Under the pieces are notes generated by a model, which did no database searches, was not told the DNA's origin, and saw only the letters and a program-made list of their open reading frames with translations. The position numbers and the translations under genes are program-made. A stretch of DNA of 64,000 nucleotides from Haloarcula pelagica. Its GTDB lineage: Archaea; Halobacteriota; Halobacteria; Halobacteriales; Haloarculaceae. This document shows positions 9,194-16,871 of this stretch, in pieces; position 1 is the stretch's first letter; each line of letters begins with the position of its first letter. Location of the stretch: positions 1,550,001 through 1,614,000 of the forward strand of contig NZ_CP126161.1 of the NCBI RefSeq assembly GCF_030127105.1. The letters run 5' to 3'.

Positions 9194-9212
9194 CTCAGAG
9201 TGACTTTTTTAT
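9194..9212 (+). terminator. T-tract terminator after SWIM gene 1
   Basis: CCTCAGAGTGAC followed by six T residues (9205-9210) lies 34 bases past the SWIM stop. The equivalent position after copy 2 has the same CCTCAGAGTGGC plus T run. T tracts of this kind terminate archaeal transcription. Confidence 0.5.
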
Positions 9213-9220
9213 AATATAAC

Positions 9221-9305
9221 GCCAGCCCCTCCCCAGCCGTCGTCCTCACTGCGTTCGGACGCCCCTCACGCGTTCTCGGCGCAGTGCGCCGATTCATCGC
9301 GCGCC
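9221..9305. repeat. Conserved 85-bp tail after SWIM gene 1
   Basis: This noncoding stretch (CGCCAGCCCCTCCCCAGCCG at its start) recurs with few changes at 12728-12813 after SWIM gene 2. The duplication between the two loci therefore extends beyond the coding region and terminator. Confidence 0.65.
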
Positions 9306-9343
9306 ACTTTCCGAAGACCAATCAGTACCAGTCTAGCTACCGT

Positions 9344-10726
9344 TCAGGAGCTGCTATCGGTGGTGAGTAGCTCGGACAACTCAACGAGACGAACGTCATC
9401 GCGACCGTCAGCAACGTCTGTAAGATCCTCAGTGTACCCCGAGCGACTGAATAAGACATACAGCGTCGTCCCGTCTGCTGGCTCCTTTGACCACCGTACG
9501 TTCGATGCTGTTCGTTCGAGGTTGGCAAGGATCCCTTCGCTTACCGGTTTCGAGGTGAATTTACACTCCCCAGCAACGAGTCCCTCGTCTGTGAGACCGA
9601 GGACATCCAATTCATGCTCTTTGAACCACCACTGCCCGACGTCCTGGAACTGTCGGTCAATGAGCGCTGGGAGCGCTTGCTGACAGAGGCGTTCGAACAG
9701 GGGACTCACGTAATCAGCCAGTTCCGGTGCCACGAGTTCTTCGTAGGCGTCATCACCGAGTATACGGAGCTGATCTTGGTTCCCATAGACGAATCGGAAC
9801 CAGAATCGGAACAGTGGTGCTCCAATGCGATACCGACCACGCTTCGAGGTTGTCGGTGATTCCGTTACGGGGATGTGGCGTTCGACGAGACGAAGCCGGC
9901 GAAGCTTCTGGAGGTACGTACTGAGTGAGCCCGACTCTATGCCTGCCATGCCGGCAATCTCGTTTGGGGTGCGACGCCCGTGAGCAAGCGCACGGAGAAT
10001 GCTGAAGTACGTATTTGGCTGTCGGAGTTCGGTACGGAGCAAAAACTCGGGCTCAGAATAGAGGAGGCCGCGCTCTGATAGAATCGACTGTTGGACGTTC
10101 GTTCCTAACGGTTGGTTGGGATCGATAGTCTGGAGGTAGTATGGAGTACCCCCATAGATTGACCACGCCGTGATTGTGGTCTCGGGGTCGTACTCCGGGA
10201 AAAACTGTTGTGCGTCGGCTACGGCGAGAGGTTTGAGGTCAATCGTCGCTGTCCGGCGACCGTACAGCGGGGCACTTCCCGAGAGGACCTTCTCTTCCAT
10301 CACGCTAATCGAGGACCCGACGAGTACGAGTGTCATTCCCGTCTCCTGTAGTTTCATATCCCAAACGCGTTGTATCCGAGACGGTAGCGACTGGTCCTCC
10401 TCGATGAGAAACGGGAATTCGTCGATGACGACGACGGCGTCCTCTTCGCCCAGTGTTTCGAGGAGTACCTCCCAGTCACGGCGAACGTTGCGAAGCGATG
10501 GGAACTGTGCAGTAGCGGTCTCGACGAATTGCTCTCGTTGGTTTGGTGCCGTGGACTCGACTGCTTGGTAATAGACGGCGTCGTCCCGATCAGCGATGGA
10601 CTGGCGGACGAGTTCGCTTTTGCCAAGGCGACGGCGGCCATAGATGACGACGAATTCGGCTGACTCGGACGCATAGCACTCGGCGAGTTGATCGAGTTCA
10701 GCGTCCCGATCAACGAATTGGTCCAT
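9344..10726 (-). CDS. ATPase with C-terminal DUF234 nuclease-like domain
   Basis: The 460-residue protein has a Walker A motif at residues 30-37 (GRRRLGKS) and Walker B VVVIDEF with Asp102/Glu103. An AAA/STAND-like ATPase core is followed by a winged helix (about 250-300, LRALAHGRRTPNEIAGMAGI) and a C-terminal DUF234 PD-(D/E)xK-like domain with DVLGL...AGECKF near residues 385-400. This is the common archaeal ATPase/DUF234 architecture. Such genes multiply in archaeal genomes and their role is not settled; defence or DNA-processing roles are proposed. It stands alone, convergent with SWIM gene 1. Confidence 0.85.
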   Translation of the reverse strand: MDQFVDRDAELDQLAECYASESAEFVVIYGRRRLGKSELVRQSIADRDDAVYYQAVESTAPNQREQFVETATAQFPSLRNVRRDWEVLLETLGEEDAVVVIDEFPFLIEEDQSLPSRIQRVWDMKLQETGMTLVLVGSSISVMEEKVLSGSAPLYGRRTATIDLKPLAVADAQQFFPEYDPETTITAWSIYGGTPYYLQTIDPNQPLGTNVQQSILSERGLLYSEPEFLLRTELRQPNTYFSILRALAHGRRTPNEIAGMAGIESGSLSTYLQKLRRLRLVERHIPVTESPTTSKRGRYRIGAPLFRFWFRFVYGNQDQLRILGDDAYEELVAPELADYVSPLFERLCQQALPALIDRQFQDVGQWWFKEHELDVLGLTDEGLVAGECKFTSKPVSEGILANLERTASNVRWSKEPADGTTLYVLFSRSGYTEDLTDVADGRDDVRLVELSELLTTDSSS

Positions 10727-10865
10727 GCAATCTGTACCACCTCGTCATAAATAGAACTCTCGATTTTGGAAATTGCGATTGCAGAAATCGTGATTTCTTT
10801 CATCAGATCGTACTGGTGACGGTCACGAATCACTATTCATCCTGAGCACAGAATAGAGTGACTCC

Positions 10866-11321
10866 TTATTCCTGAGAGGTCTCGGATGGCTTTCGCTGTC
10901 GAAGATAGGTCGGATGAGGGCGTAATGACTGAGCATCAGGGACGTCCAAGGACACACCCTCATACGCTTCAATCTCGTTGTATCCGGCTAGTTCCGATTG
11001 GTCGTGGACGACGATATCGTAATCCGTCGTGATATGGAACCACCCGCTATCAAATGCCCAGTGATGGCGTTTGCACAGTGCAACGCCGTTTTGTAACACG
11101 TCCGGCCCACCCTGACTCTTCGGGAGGATATGTGCGGCTTCTAGGTTGTGTGATCCATCTGGTCCTTCGATTCGGGAGCCACAGACAGCACAGCATTCGT
11201 AGATTTCGTAGATTCCTTCTCTAAAGGCTGCTTCGCGCTTCTCGCGCTCAATCGACTCAAGTTCTGACTCTCCCTCCCCTGACGGAACCTCTTCAGGAGA
11301 AAGATTCCGAAGCGCAGTCAA
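10866..11321 (-). CDS. HNH endonuclease
   Basis: The protein carries a complete HNH module: Cys44/Cys47 (CAVCG), His64 in LEAAHILPKSQGG, Asn78 in LQNGVALC, then Cys83 and His86/His87 (CKRHHWAFD). HNH proteins nick or cleave DNA. The start is uncertain. The best candidate is a TTG at 11321, 27 bases after the toxin stop; the frame is open upstream into the toxin gene without an ATG. Being last in the wHTH-MazF-HNH run, it may be co-transcribed with that toxin-antitoxin pair. Confidence 0.8.
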   Translation of the reverse strand: MTALRNLSPEEVPSGEGESELESIEREKREAAFREGIYEIYECCAVCGSRIEGPDGSHNLEAAHILPKSQGGPDVLQNGVALCKRHHWAFDSGWFHITTDYDIVVHDQSELAGYNEIEAYEGVSLDVPDAQSLRPHPTYLRQRKPSETSQE

Positions 11322-11347
11322 GATTTCAGTGACGGTCGAGTTATCAT

Positions 11348-11695
11348 CTAAGCTCTCGATATGTGGGGAAAGCGAGATGATTCAAGTCGATCAACAACGA
11401 GATCGACGAATGAATCAGTGACGCGGCCTTGCCAAGCGATGAAATCCTCTGTTCGTGGTGAATGAATCGTCCACGGAGACACAAAAGACTCGACGGGGAC
11501 ACCACCTGTTTCCCAGATATCTGGAGCGAGAGCGATTGAGTCGTCGTACTCTTTGGTCGAAATGGCGATTGCGACGTACTGCTCGCCATCAAAGGGGTGC
11601 TCAGAGTTGCTGATGATCAGCCAAGGTCGTTGCTTATCCGTTCCGAGTTTGAACGGATCTACACTCCGGACGACATCACCACGCTCGGGTTCCAT
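11348..11695 (-). CDS. MazF/PemK-like toxin
   Basis: The 115-residue product has the MazF/PemK signature. It opens ERGDVVRSVDPFKLGTDKQRPWLIISN, followed by strands YVAIAISTKEYDDSI, a Pro/Trp-rich loop (SFVSPWTIHSP) and a C-terminal helix. These toxins are sequence-specific mRNA endoribonucleases. The start lies three bases after the stop of the upstream winged-helix gene, so the two form an operon. The usual AbrB-type MazE antitoxin is replaced here by a winged-helix protein. Confidence 0.8.
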   Translation of the reverse strand: MEPERGDVVRSVDPFKLGTDKQRPWLIISNSEHPFDGEQYVAIAISTKEYDDSIALAPDIWETGGVPVESFVSPWTIHSPRTEDFIAWQGRVTDSFVDLVVDRLESSRFPHISRA

Positions 11696-11698
11696 CAG

Positions 11699-12064
11699 CT
11701 ACTCTGCTCCGTTGCGTTCGCTGGGATGGGCTGTCTCAGGGGCAGTGTTATCCCATGCATCAGCGTCAATGCCGCCGTCGTCGTCTAATCGTTCGCTTGC
11801 AGTGTGGAGATCATAGGCAGCCCTCACGTGTTCTATGTCGTCGGAAATAGCCCAGTATTCGCCCTTGTGACGGACGAGGTCTCGATCCTTGAGTCGTGAG
11901 AGGGCAGTCCCGACTGTATTCGGCGCTTCTTCGATGGCGCTTGCAATCTCAGCTCGGGTAAATGCCTGGTCGTTGTTGGAGAGCAAGTACCGAATCACCT
12001 GTTCAGGGACGCTCGGTCCCGATGGTAGCTCTCCAGATTCAAACTCGTCGATGCTGAGGGGCAT
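11699..12064 (-). CDS. Winged-helix protein, probable antitoxin of the MazF-like toxin
   Basis: The 121-residue protein has a winged helix-turn-helix at about residues 20-75 (VIRYLLSNNDQAFTRAEIASAI, TVGTALSRLKDRDLVRHKGEYWAI) like MarR/ArsR-type regulators. An acidic disordered tail (DDDGGIDADAWDN) follows, suited to neutralising a basic toxin. It directly precedes the MazF-like gene with a three-base gap. Its role as antitoxin and autorepressor is inferred from this position. Confidence 0.65.
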   Translation of the reverse strand: MPLSIDEFESGELPSGPSVPEQVIRYLLSNNDQAFTRAEIASAIEEAPNTVGTALSRLKDRDLVRHKGEYWAISDDIEHVRAAYDLHTASERLDDDGGIDADAWDNTAPETAHPSERNGAE

Positions 12065-12163
12065 ATCCTGAAATTAGTGTGCTGGCGTGATTAGTGTACT
12101 GGCGTACTTATGTATGATGGGGTGGCTCAGAGTCTCGGGAAACACGCTGCACCTGTGTTGTAG

Positions 12164-12200
12164 GTGCCCCGCGAGGGGCGCGGGGCACATCATCGATGTG
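12164..12200 (+). promoter_or_regulatory. Hairpin element, copy D (upstream of SWIM gene 2)
   Basis: This copy has the same perfect 10-bp stem (12164-12173/12179-12188) with AGGGG loop and second dyad (12186-12200) as copy C, again with an in-frame ATG (12196) 18 bases before the ATG at 12214. The sequence upstream of the hairpin is not shared with copy C, so the duplicated unit begins about here. Confidence 0.7.
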
Positions 12201-12213
12201 TCCCGAACAACCA

Positions 12214-12669
12214 ATGTCGAAGACAAACTTACCGCAGGCAGCTGAACCGACCCATCCACTCTCGCGCTTAGCATTCACGAAGCGAGTGGCAAAACGCGCC
12301 CAGTACGAAGCCTTCGAGTTTACAATCGTCCCCGAGGGCGTTCGTGTTCGAAACGGGAGTCATGCGAACCCAGAGGAGCACGAATATCTGGTGACAATTG
12401 ACGAGGGTTTACCACAGACATGTACCTGTCCTGCAGACGCACGGTTCGATGGTGCGTGTAAGCACCGGGTTGGGGTAGCAATTCGAGCACCCATCCTAGA
12501 CGCAGCGAACAGGCAGGTGGTCGCAGATGGTGGTGTTGAGACCGCAGCAGGTCGGGCAAGTCAGGAAGAGAGACAGTCGGTTGACGAAGACGACGAATGT
12601 GAGGAGTGTCTTGAGGAGTTCCCATGCTGGGAGTGTGTTCGGACGGGCGCACGAGCGTTGCCCGAGTGA
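12214..12669 (+). CDS. SWIM zinc-finger protein, copy 2
   Basis: This is a paralogue of the gene at 8705. It has the same length, the same SWIM core (CTCPADARFDGACKHRV) and the same C-terminal CxxC pairs (CEECLEEFPCWEC). Differences concentrate in the segment before the SWIM motif (VTIDEGLPQT against VRVAGGIPAT) and before the second zinc site. The alternative start at 12196 would add MCPEQP. Two intact diverged copies 3.5 kb apart in the same orientation, each with hairpin, terminator and tail, argue for duplication of a complete expression unit. Confidence 0.8.
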   Translation: MSKTNLPQAAEPTHPLSRLAFTKRVAKRAQYEAFEFTIVPEGVRVRNGSHANPEEHEYLVTIDEGLPQTCTCPADARFDGACKHRVGVAIRAPILDAANRQVVADGGVETAAGRASQEERQSVDEDDECEECLEEFPCWECVRTGARALPE

Positions 12670-12703
12670 AAGAGCAGTTTCGCTAGTAGAGCAACTTTCA
12701 GCA

Positions 12704-12724
12704 CCCTCAGAGTGGCTTTTTTCA
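12704..12724 (+). terminator. T-tract terminator after SWIM gene 2
   Basis: CCCTCAGAGTGGC followed by six T residues (12717-12722) lies 35 bases after the stop, matching the arrangement behind SWIM gene 1. Confidence 0.5.
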
Positions 12725-12727
12725 TGA

Positions 12728-12813
12728 CGCCAGCCCCTCCCCAGCCGTCGTCCTCACTCCGTTCGGACGCCCCTCGCGTGTTCTCGACGCAGTGCGCCGA
12801 TTCATCACGCGCC
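12728..12813. repeat. Conserved 85-bp tail after SWIM gene 2
   Basis: This is the second copy of the noncoding tail at 9221-9305. The remaining gene-free bases to 13037 (TTGAGTGTTCTCACTCCCAT and onward) show no supported gene. Confidence 0.6.
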
Positions 12814-13037
12814 ATTTTCCGAGGGCCGGACACGCTCACTACGAAGCAGATGACAGCGCCCGTTCTCTGTCCTCTTCGGGTTGAGTGTTCTCACTCCCAT
12901 GAGAAAGCTTGGCTCAGAAAGTCCGTTCATCGCCGAGAAATCCTTCTGTCTTGACTGCACCCAACTATCGCAACAGAGCAACGTCGTGGCTGTTCTCTCC
13001 AATCCCCATGCGATAACAATTGCAGGCTGACCCGGCT

Positions 13038-13877
13038 CTATTCTGATGAGGACTGATGTTGCTGAACACGCTCAGCAACGGCTGACTGAAACGCCGACAG
13101 TGAGGTGAGAAACTCTTCCTCTGAGAAGAGGTCTGCATACGACTCCCGTGTCACGTCTGCGACGAGGCGGTCACGGATTGTGTCGACCGTCACCGACTGA
13201 TCCCCTTCGCGTAACGCCGCAATCGTCTGTGTGATTTGCTCCTTGGTGGCGTATTCATTGGCCAGTTCCGTTGCGGCTTTGGCTTCGCTCGTCGGTTCGG
13301 AACTGGACTCTTCGGCCCACGCGAGGCCGCGTCCACCGGATTTATCCCGAATCAAGACGCCAGCGGTGTGTCTATCTCGCCACGCAGAGGGTGGAAATTC
13401 CGACTCATCTTCGTAGCGGGAGAGATCAGCGTGGGCAGCGTTCAATTCTTTGTCGATAGCAGATAACGCTGGTATTCCCAACCGCTTGAAGACGCCAGTC
13501 GCCGAATCCGGTGAGAGGAACTGGTCTTTTCGGCCAGAGTAGACGTCGACACCGACGAACGGGGGGAGCGAATCCCAATCGTACTCGATACCCTCGTTTC
13601 GAGTCGCAATCCCACAGAAGGTCACGTCGCTTGGATCGTCCGTTGCTGCTTCGAGGGCTTGGCGGTCCAGTCGTTCGTTAATTGTTTCGGCTGCTCGGCG
13701 AAACTGCGGTGGTAGAGCGGTGATGGTATCGAAGGATTGCTGATTCGTGGCGAAGGTCACGAGGCCAGAGGGAGCTACCTGGAATCGGAACTGGGCGCCT
13801 GTTGGGAGTTCCTGCACCCAGACGTGCCCAGAGAAGTCGACATCATTGAGGGCGGGTGTCTCGGGACAGGGTTTCAC
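13038..13877 (-). CDS. RNA-ligase-like (nucleotidyltransferase) protein lacking the active lysine
   Basis: The 279-residue protein starts with GTG. The opening VWVQELPTGAQFRFQV resembles motif I of RNA ligases (typically E-K-x-D-G-x-x-F-R), but the lysine and aspartate are Leu and Thr. Later segments fit the same fold: VDVYSGRKDQF, a region with GVFKRLGIPAL, and HTAGVLIRDKSGGRG, like motif IV followed by motif V. The C-terminal third is helical and acidic. If the comparison is right, this is a degenerate, probably non-catalytic ligase homologue that may bind RNA. The assignment is inference; the family could also be an unrelated haloarchaeal one. Confidence 0.45.
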   Translation of the reverse strand: MKPCPETPALNDVDFSGHVWVQELPTGAQFRFQVAPSGLVTFATNQQSFDTITALPPQFRRAAETINERLDRQALEAATDDPSDVTFCGIATRNEGIEYDWDSLPPFVGVDVYSGRKDQFLSPDSATGVFKRLGIPALSAIDKELNAAHADLSRYEDESEFPPSAWRDRHTAGVLIRDKSGGRGLAWAEESSSEPTSEAKAATELANEYATKEQITQTIAALREGDQSVTVDTIRDRLVADVTRESYADLFSEEEFLTSLSAFQSAVAERVQQHQSSSE

Positions 13878-13924
13878 AGTGAGACAGATAATCTCTGTGG
13901 TAGTAAGTAACGGGGCCTTCTAGA

Positions 13925-13947
13925 CACACCACCGTTTCCGGTGAAGA
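13925..13947 (+). other. ORB-like 23-mer, copy 1
   Basis: CACACCACCGTTTCCGGTGA followed by AGA matches the copy at 15443-15465 at 22 of 23 positions and in the same orientation. Read backwards it resembles haloarchaeal origin recognition boxes (TNTCCANNGGAAAC plus a G-rich/GGTG end). No orc1/cdc6 gene is in the window. Confidence 0.4.
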
Positions 13948-14152
13948 TGGACGAGAAACGGCTCGAAGACTACACATAGTGGACTCTCTATCGACAACGT
14001 CCGAGGATACATCGCTCTTCTCGCACCCCACTGTGTCCGCAGTTGTGTCATTCTAGCGTACCTCTCTGTTTGACCGTCGGACCGGACTACACAGGAGTGA
14101 CGAACACAAGTGGCGGTAGCATTTTTTGTGAGTGCGATAGATGTACGTCTGT

Positions 14153-14428
14153 ATGTCAGAAGGGGATTCGAACGACCCTGATCCTGAGAGTGACCGGATC
14201 AATCTCCGTATTGCGCGGTCGTTTCTCGACGTGGTCGATGAGACGTGGCGCGAACGGGGGTTCAATAGCCGTAGTGAGTTCATCCGGTTCGCGCTGCGCG
14301 ATGCGGTGAACCATCCGGAAGGTGCGGGTGTCTGGAAGGATATCGAACTCAGCGAAGCGCAGTTTGACGAAGGCGAGGGCATTTCGAGCGACGAGATTCG
14401 AGCACGGTATGGGTCCGACGACGAGTGA
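14153..14428 (+). CDS. Ribbon-helix-helix antitoxin (RelB/ParD-like)
   Basis: The 91-residue protein has a ribbon-helix-helix core (RINLRIARSFLDVVDETWRE followed by GFNSRSEFIRFALRDAV) and an acidic tail that would cover the toxin. The ATG at 14153 is preferred over the in-frame ATG at 14141. The 3' end overlaps the toxin start by 20 bases, indicating tight coupling. Confidence 0.75.
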   Translation: MSEGDSNDPDPESDRINLRIARSFLDVVDETWRERGFNSRSEFIRFALRDAVNHPEGAGVWKDIELSEAQFDEGEGISSDEIRARYGSDDE

Positions 14429-14702
14429 GGAAGGTTGGGACTGGGAGTTCTCGCCACGAGCCGAGAAGCAGTCCGCTCAGGTGCCATCTGACAGCCAACA
14501 GCGCATCATCGACAAGCTAGACGAAGTCGTATCCTCTGAGTGGCGTGATCCAAGCGAATTCCTCGAACCACTGACGAACTCCCCGTTCCAGAAGTTACGT
14601 GTTGGCGGCTACCGTCGCGGGTGTCGGTTGCACCACGAGTCGACAACGCTCCGTGTCGAGAGTGTTCGAAAACGAGAGGGTGCGTACAAGGGTGACGACT
14701 GA
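14409..14702 (+). CDS. RelE-like toxin
   Basis: The 97-residue basic protein shows the RelE/ParE pattern: WEFSPRAEKQSAQVP, a helix with RIIDKLDEVV, then SPFQKLRVGGYRRGCRL and a final strand ending RVESVRKREGAYKGDD. RelE proteins cleave mRNA in the ribosome. The ATG lies inside the end of the antitoxin gene in another frame, a normal arrangement for these modules. The basic residues needed for catalysis (Lys/Arg in the last strands) are present. Confidence 0.75.
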   Translation: MGPTTSEEGWDWEFSPRAEKQSAQVPSDSQQRIIDKLDEVVSSEWRDPSEFLEPLTNSPFQKLRVGGYRRGCRLHHESTTLRVESVRKREGAYKGDD

Positions 14703-14825
14703 GCAAGTAGGCTTCGTGGGTGTGTGGTTTTCTGTTGTCCGAGTGTCCTTGGCCCCGACAGAGGGTCAACACTCATCTATCGGGAGGAGGGCGCCATCCT
14801 CATGTGGAGTCAATAGTGAACGGAG

Positions 14826-15197
14826 TCAGTTCATACCCGGGTCGTTCCGGCCGTACGTGACGAGCGGTTCTCCCGGATACATGCGCGTAAGCCAGGTCAT
14901 CAGGTCCTCAAGTGGTGCGGCGAGGTCTGCCTGAGTCGGTTGGCCATCGTAAGCAAACGTACTCACCGACTCCCACTCGTTCGTTTCGTTGTTGAATCCA
15001 AAGTAGTGCCCACCGTTGGCGATACCCACATACAGCCCAACGACTGCGTTGGAGTTCGTGGCCTGTCCTGCTTCTCGTGATTGGAGTCCAACTGTCGGTG
15101 CCGTGTAGTCAAAGGAGCCAACGCGCTTTCGAAGTGAGAGTGCTTCGTCTATCGAGAATGGGCGTGATGGGAACTCATAGTCGGGTTTGGATGGCAT
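14826..15197 (-). CDS. Conserved-looking protein of unknown function
   Basis: The 123-residue soluble protein begins MPSKPDYEFPSRPFSIDEALSLRKRVG. It has a Gly/Asn-rich middle (VVGLYVGIANGGHYFGFNN) and ends with a helix and a polar tail (LEDLMTWLTRMYPGEP). No membrane segment, signal peptide or catalytic motif is visible. It faces the RelBE pair convergently. I do not recognise the family. Confidence 0.5.
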   Translation of the reverse strand: MPSKPDYEFPSRPFSIDEALSLRKRVGSFDYTAPTVGLQSREAGQATNSNAVVGLYVGIANGGHYFGFNNETNEWESVSTFAYDGQPTQADLAAPLEDLMTWLTRMYPGEPLVTYGRNDPGMN

Positions 15198-15442
15198 AGA
15201 GTTCTCTTCGTGGAGGCTGGCATAAGTATGTCTATCGGTGCTGTGAGAGTGGTTTGTCCGGACAGTTCAGAGAGGGGAATTTAGAGGGACGTTTGTGGCG
15301 AAAAGCGTGTGTTGAGGTGTGGTCGATATGTGTGGCGACGGGCGACTTGTGGGAAAATCTGGATGAACGTGGGAGGAGTCAAGCGGTGTACTCCACACTA
15401 GTCCGCCTTTTTGTACTTGCTGAACGGAACCACGTCATATCA

Positions 15443-15465
15443 CACACCACCGTTTCCAGTGAAGA
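15443..15465 (+). other. ORB-like 23-mer, copy 2
   Basis: The sequence begins CACACCACCGTTTCCAGTGA and differs from the copy at 13925 by one base. It is in the same orientation, 1.5 kb away, in the long intergenic region before the PD-(D/E)xK gene. Confidence 0.4.
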
Positions 15466-15637
15466 CCAGACATAGAAGAGCTGATTGCTGCCTTCAGGTG
15501 CCCTACGCTCTAAATGGTGAGAGGTTGACATCCCTCTCCGCCTGAACACGGAGGAATCCCGACCACCAGTTGGAATATTCTGTCACATGCATCGGGCATC
15601 CAGCGTATTTATACCACGGGTTTGAGTGTGTGTGCCA
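15466..15637. other. Intergenic stretch with an IS200/IS605-like end relic
   Basis: The gap 15198-15637 holds no gene that I can support. Within it, 15500-15565 contains TCTCCG-CCTGAACA-CGGAG (about 15534-15553) preceded by GGTTGACATCC. This recalls the terminal region of haloarchaeal TnpB elements, but no tnpB remains. A TATA-like TATTTATA (about 15605-15612) lies about 25-30 bases before the ATG of the next gene. Confidence 0.3.
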
Positions 15638-16750
15638 ATGCGCCTGTATCGGTTTGACTCACCGCAAACAGAATCCACTGCAACACCTCTACGTTCATCT
15701 CCAATTGCACCAGCAAGCGAAGGGGAGGGGGAAGAAGAACTTGAAGACTGGCTCAATGCATCGCCCGATGCACTCCTAGACGAACCGATTCTCGTGTTTG
15801 CCCGACAGCCAGGCCTTCCAACTGGTGTTCCCGATTTGCTTGGCCTCGATCGCTTCGGAAACAGCGTCGTGTTCGAACTCAAACGCGGAGATTCTGGTTC
15901 AGAGTCTGCCTCGGAGGCGAGTATCGTCAGCCAACCACAGCTGTACGCTCAGGCACTCGACCGGTACGATTACTACGAATTGAATTCACTGTTCGACCAC
16001 TACCACAGCGGTGACTGGAACGTCCCTGCTGCGGTTGCAGAAACCACCTCACTCGTTGAGGCGTACAACGAATTTTTCGACCAGGACAGAAATGCCTGGG
16101 AGCTGAATCAAGCACAACGGTTAGTCATCGTCGCTGAGGAGATCACCTCACAGACGCGCCAGTCGGCTCGGTGGTTACGTGATCGAGGACTCGATATCCA
16201 GGCTGTCGAAGTCCAGCGTTTCGAGGCACCGTCTGGCGATATGTTCTTCGGAGCAACCACAATCGTTGACTACGATGAAACGCGGACAAAGACTCCGGCA
16301 CGGTCCAGCCCTGGTGATCGTGCTTTTACCATACGCGTCTTTACCACAGCGTTCCCGAAAATCAAGGATACTCTCTGTGCACCTAGTATGGACCCACTCC
16401 TTGGGAATCTCACGACAAACTATCCCTATCTCGAGTCACAGGCCACTGATCATCCAGCGCCGGTCCGATACGCCCTCCGAGTGAATCCATACGATGATAA
16501 GGAAATCAAAGTCGCAATCGATGCCTCCGGTGACGGAAACACAAACGCGGCAAACCAGCTTCGAGAGAACCGTGATCTCTTTCGAGAACAGGGGTTTTCG
16601 GTGAGCCAGCGAGACTCTATGCGGATTGTCGTAGACACATGGGAGGGAATCGAGGTGAGCGACCTCCGACAAGAGGAGTTTATCAAACGAGTAGCAGCCA
16701 GATACGTTGACCTCGTTACCCTCGGTCATGAGGTATTCAACGCAGGATAG
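15638..16750 (+). CDS. PD-(D/E)xK nuclease-like protein (NucS/DUF91-like N-terminus)
   Basis: The 370-residue protein has an N-terminal restriction-endonuclease-like fold. LEDWLNASPDALLDEPILVFARQ is followed by VPDLLGLDRFGNSVVFELKRG, giving the Asp and Glu-x-Lys of the PD-(D/E)xK motif at about residues 60-80. The arrangement is like NucS/DUF91 and other archaeal DNA-binding nucleases. The C-terminal two thirds (EIKVAIDASGDGN, REQGFSVSQRDSMRIVVDTW) resemble no domain that I can name. It probably acts on nucleic acid; the target is unknown. The ATG at 15638 is preferred over one four codons upstream. Confidence 0.65.
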   Translation: MRLYRFDSPQTESTATPLRSSPIAPASEGEGEEELEDWLNASPDALLDEPILVFARQPGLPTGVPDLLGLDRFGNSVVFELKRGDSGSESASEASIVSQPQLYAQALDRYDYYELNSLFDHYHSGDWNVPAAVAETTSLVEAYNEFFDQDRNAWELNQAQRLVIVAEEITSQTRQSARWLRDRGLDIQAVEVQRFEAPSGDMFFGATTIVDYDETRTKTPARSSPGDRAFTIRVFTTAFPKIKDTLCAPSMDPLLGNLTTNYPYLESQATDHPAPVRYALRVNPYDDKEIKVAIDASGDGNTNAANQLRENRDLFREQGFSVSQRDSMRIVVDTWEGIEVSDLRQEEFIKRVAARYVDLVTLGHEVFNAG

Positions 16751-16871
16751 CACCGTCGGGATCAATTTTGAGCTGAATGGGCTCGGCAGGCTAATTTCGG
16801 GATGTATAACCAGCGTCCTATTATCTCGTGAGGGCACTCACAATTTGAGATCGGCTGGACTATTCTCGAAC

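Noticed and set aside
15254-15475. Plus-strand 73-codon frame before the PD-(D/E)xK gene
   Set aside because: No motif, overlaps the ORB-like sequence and reads as noncoding.
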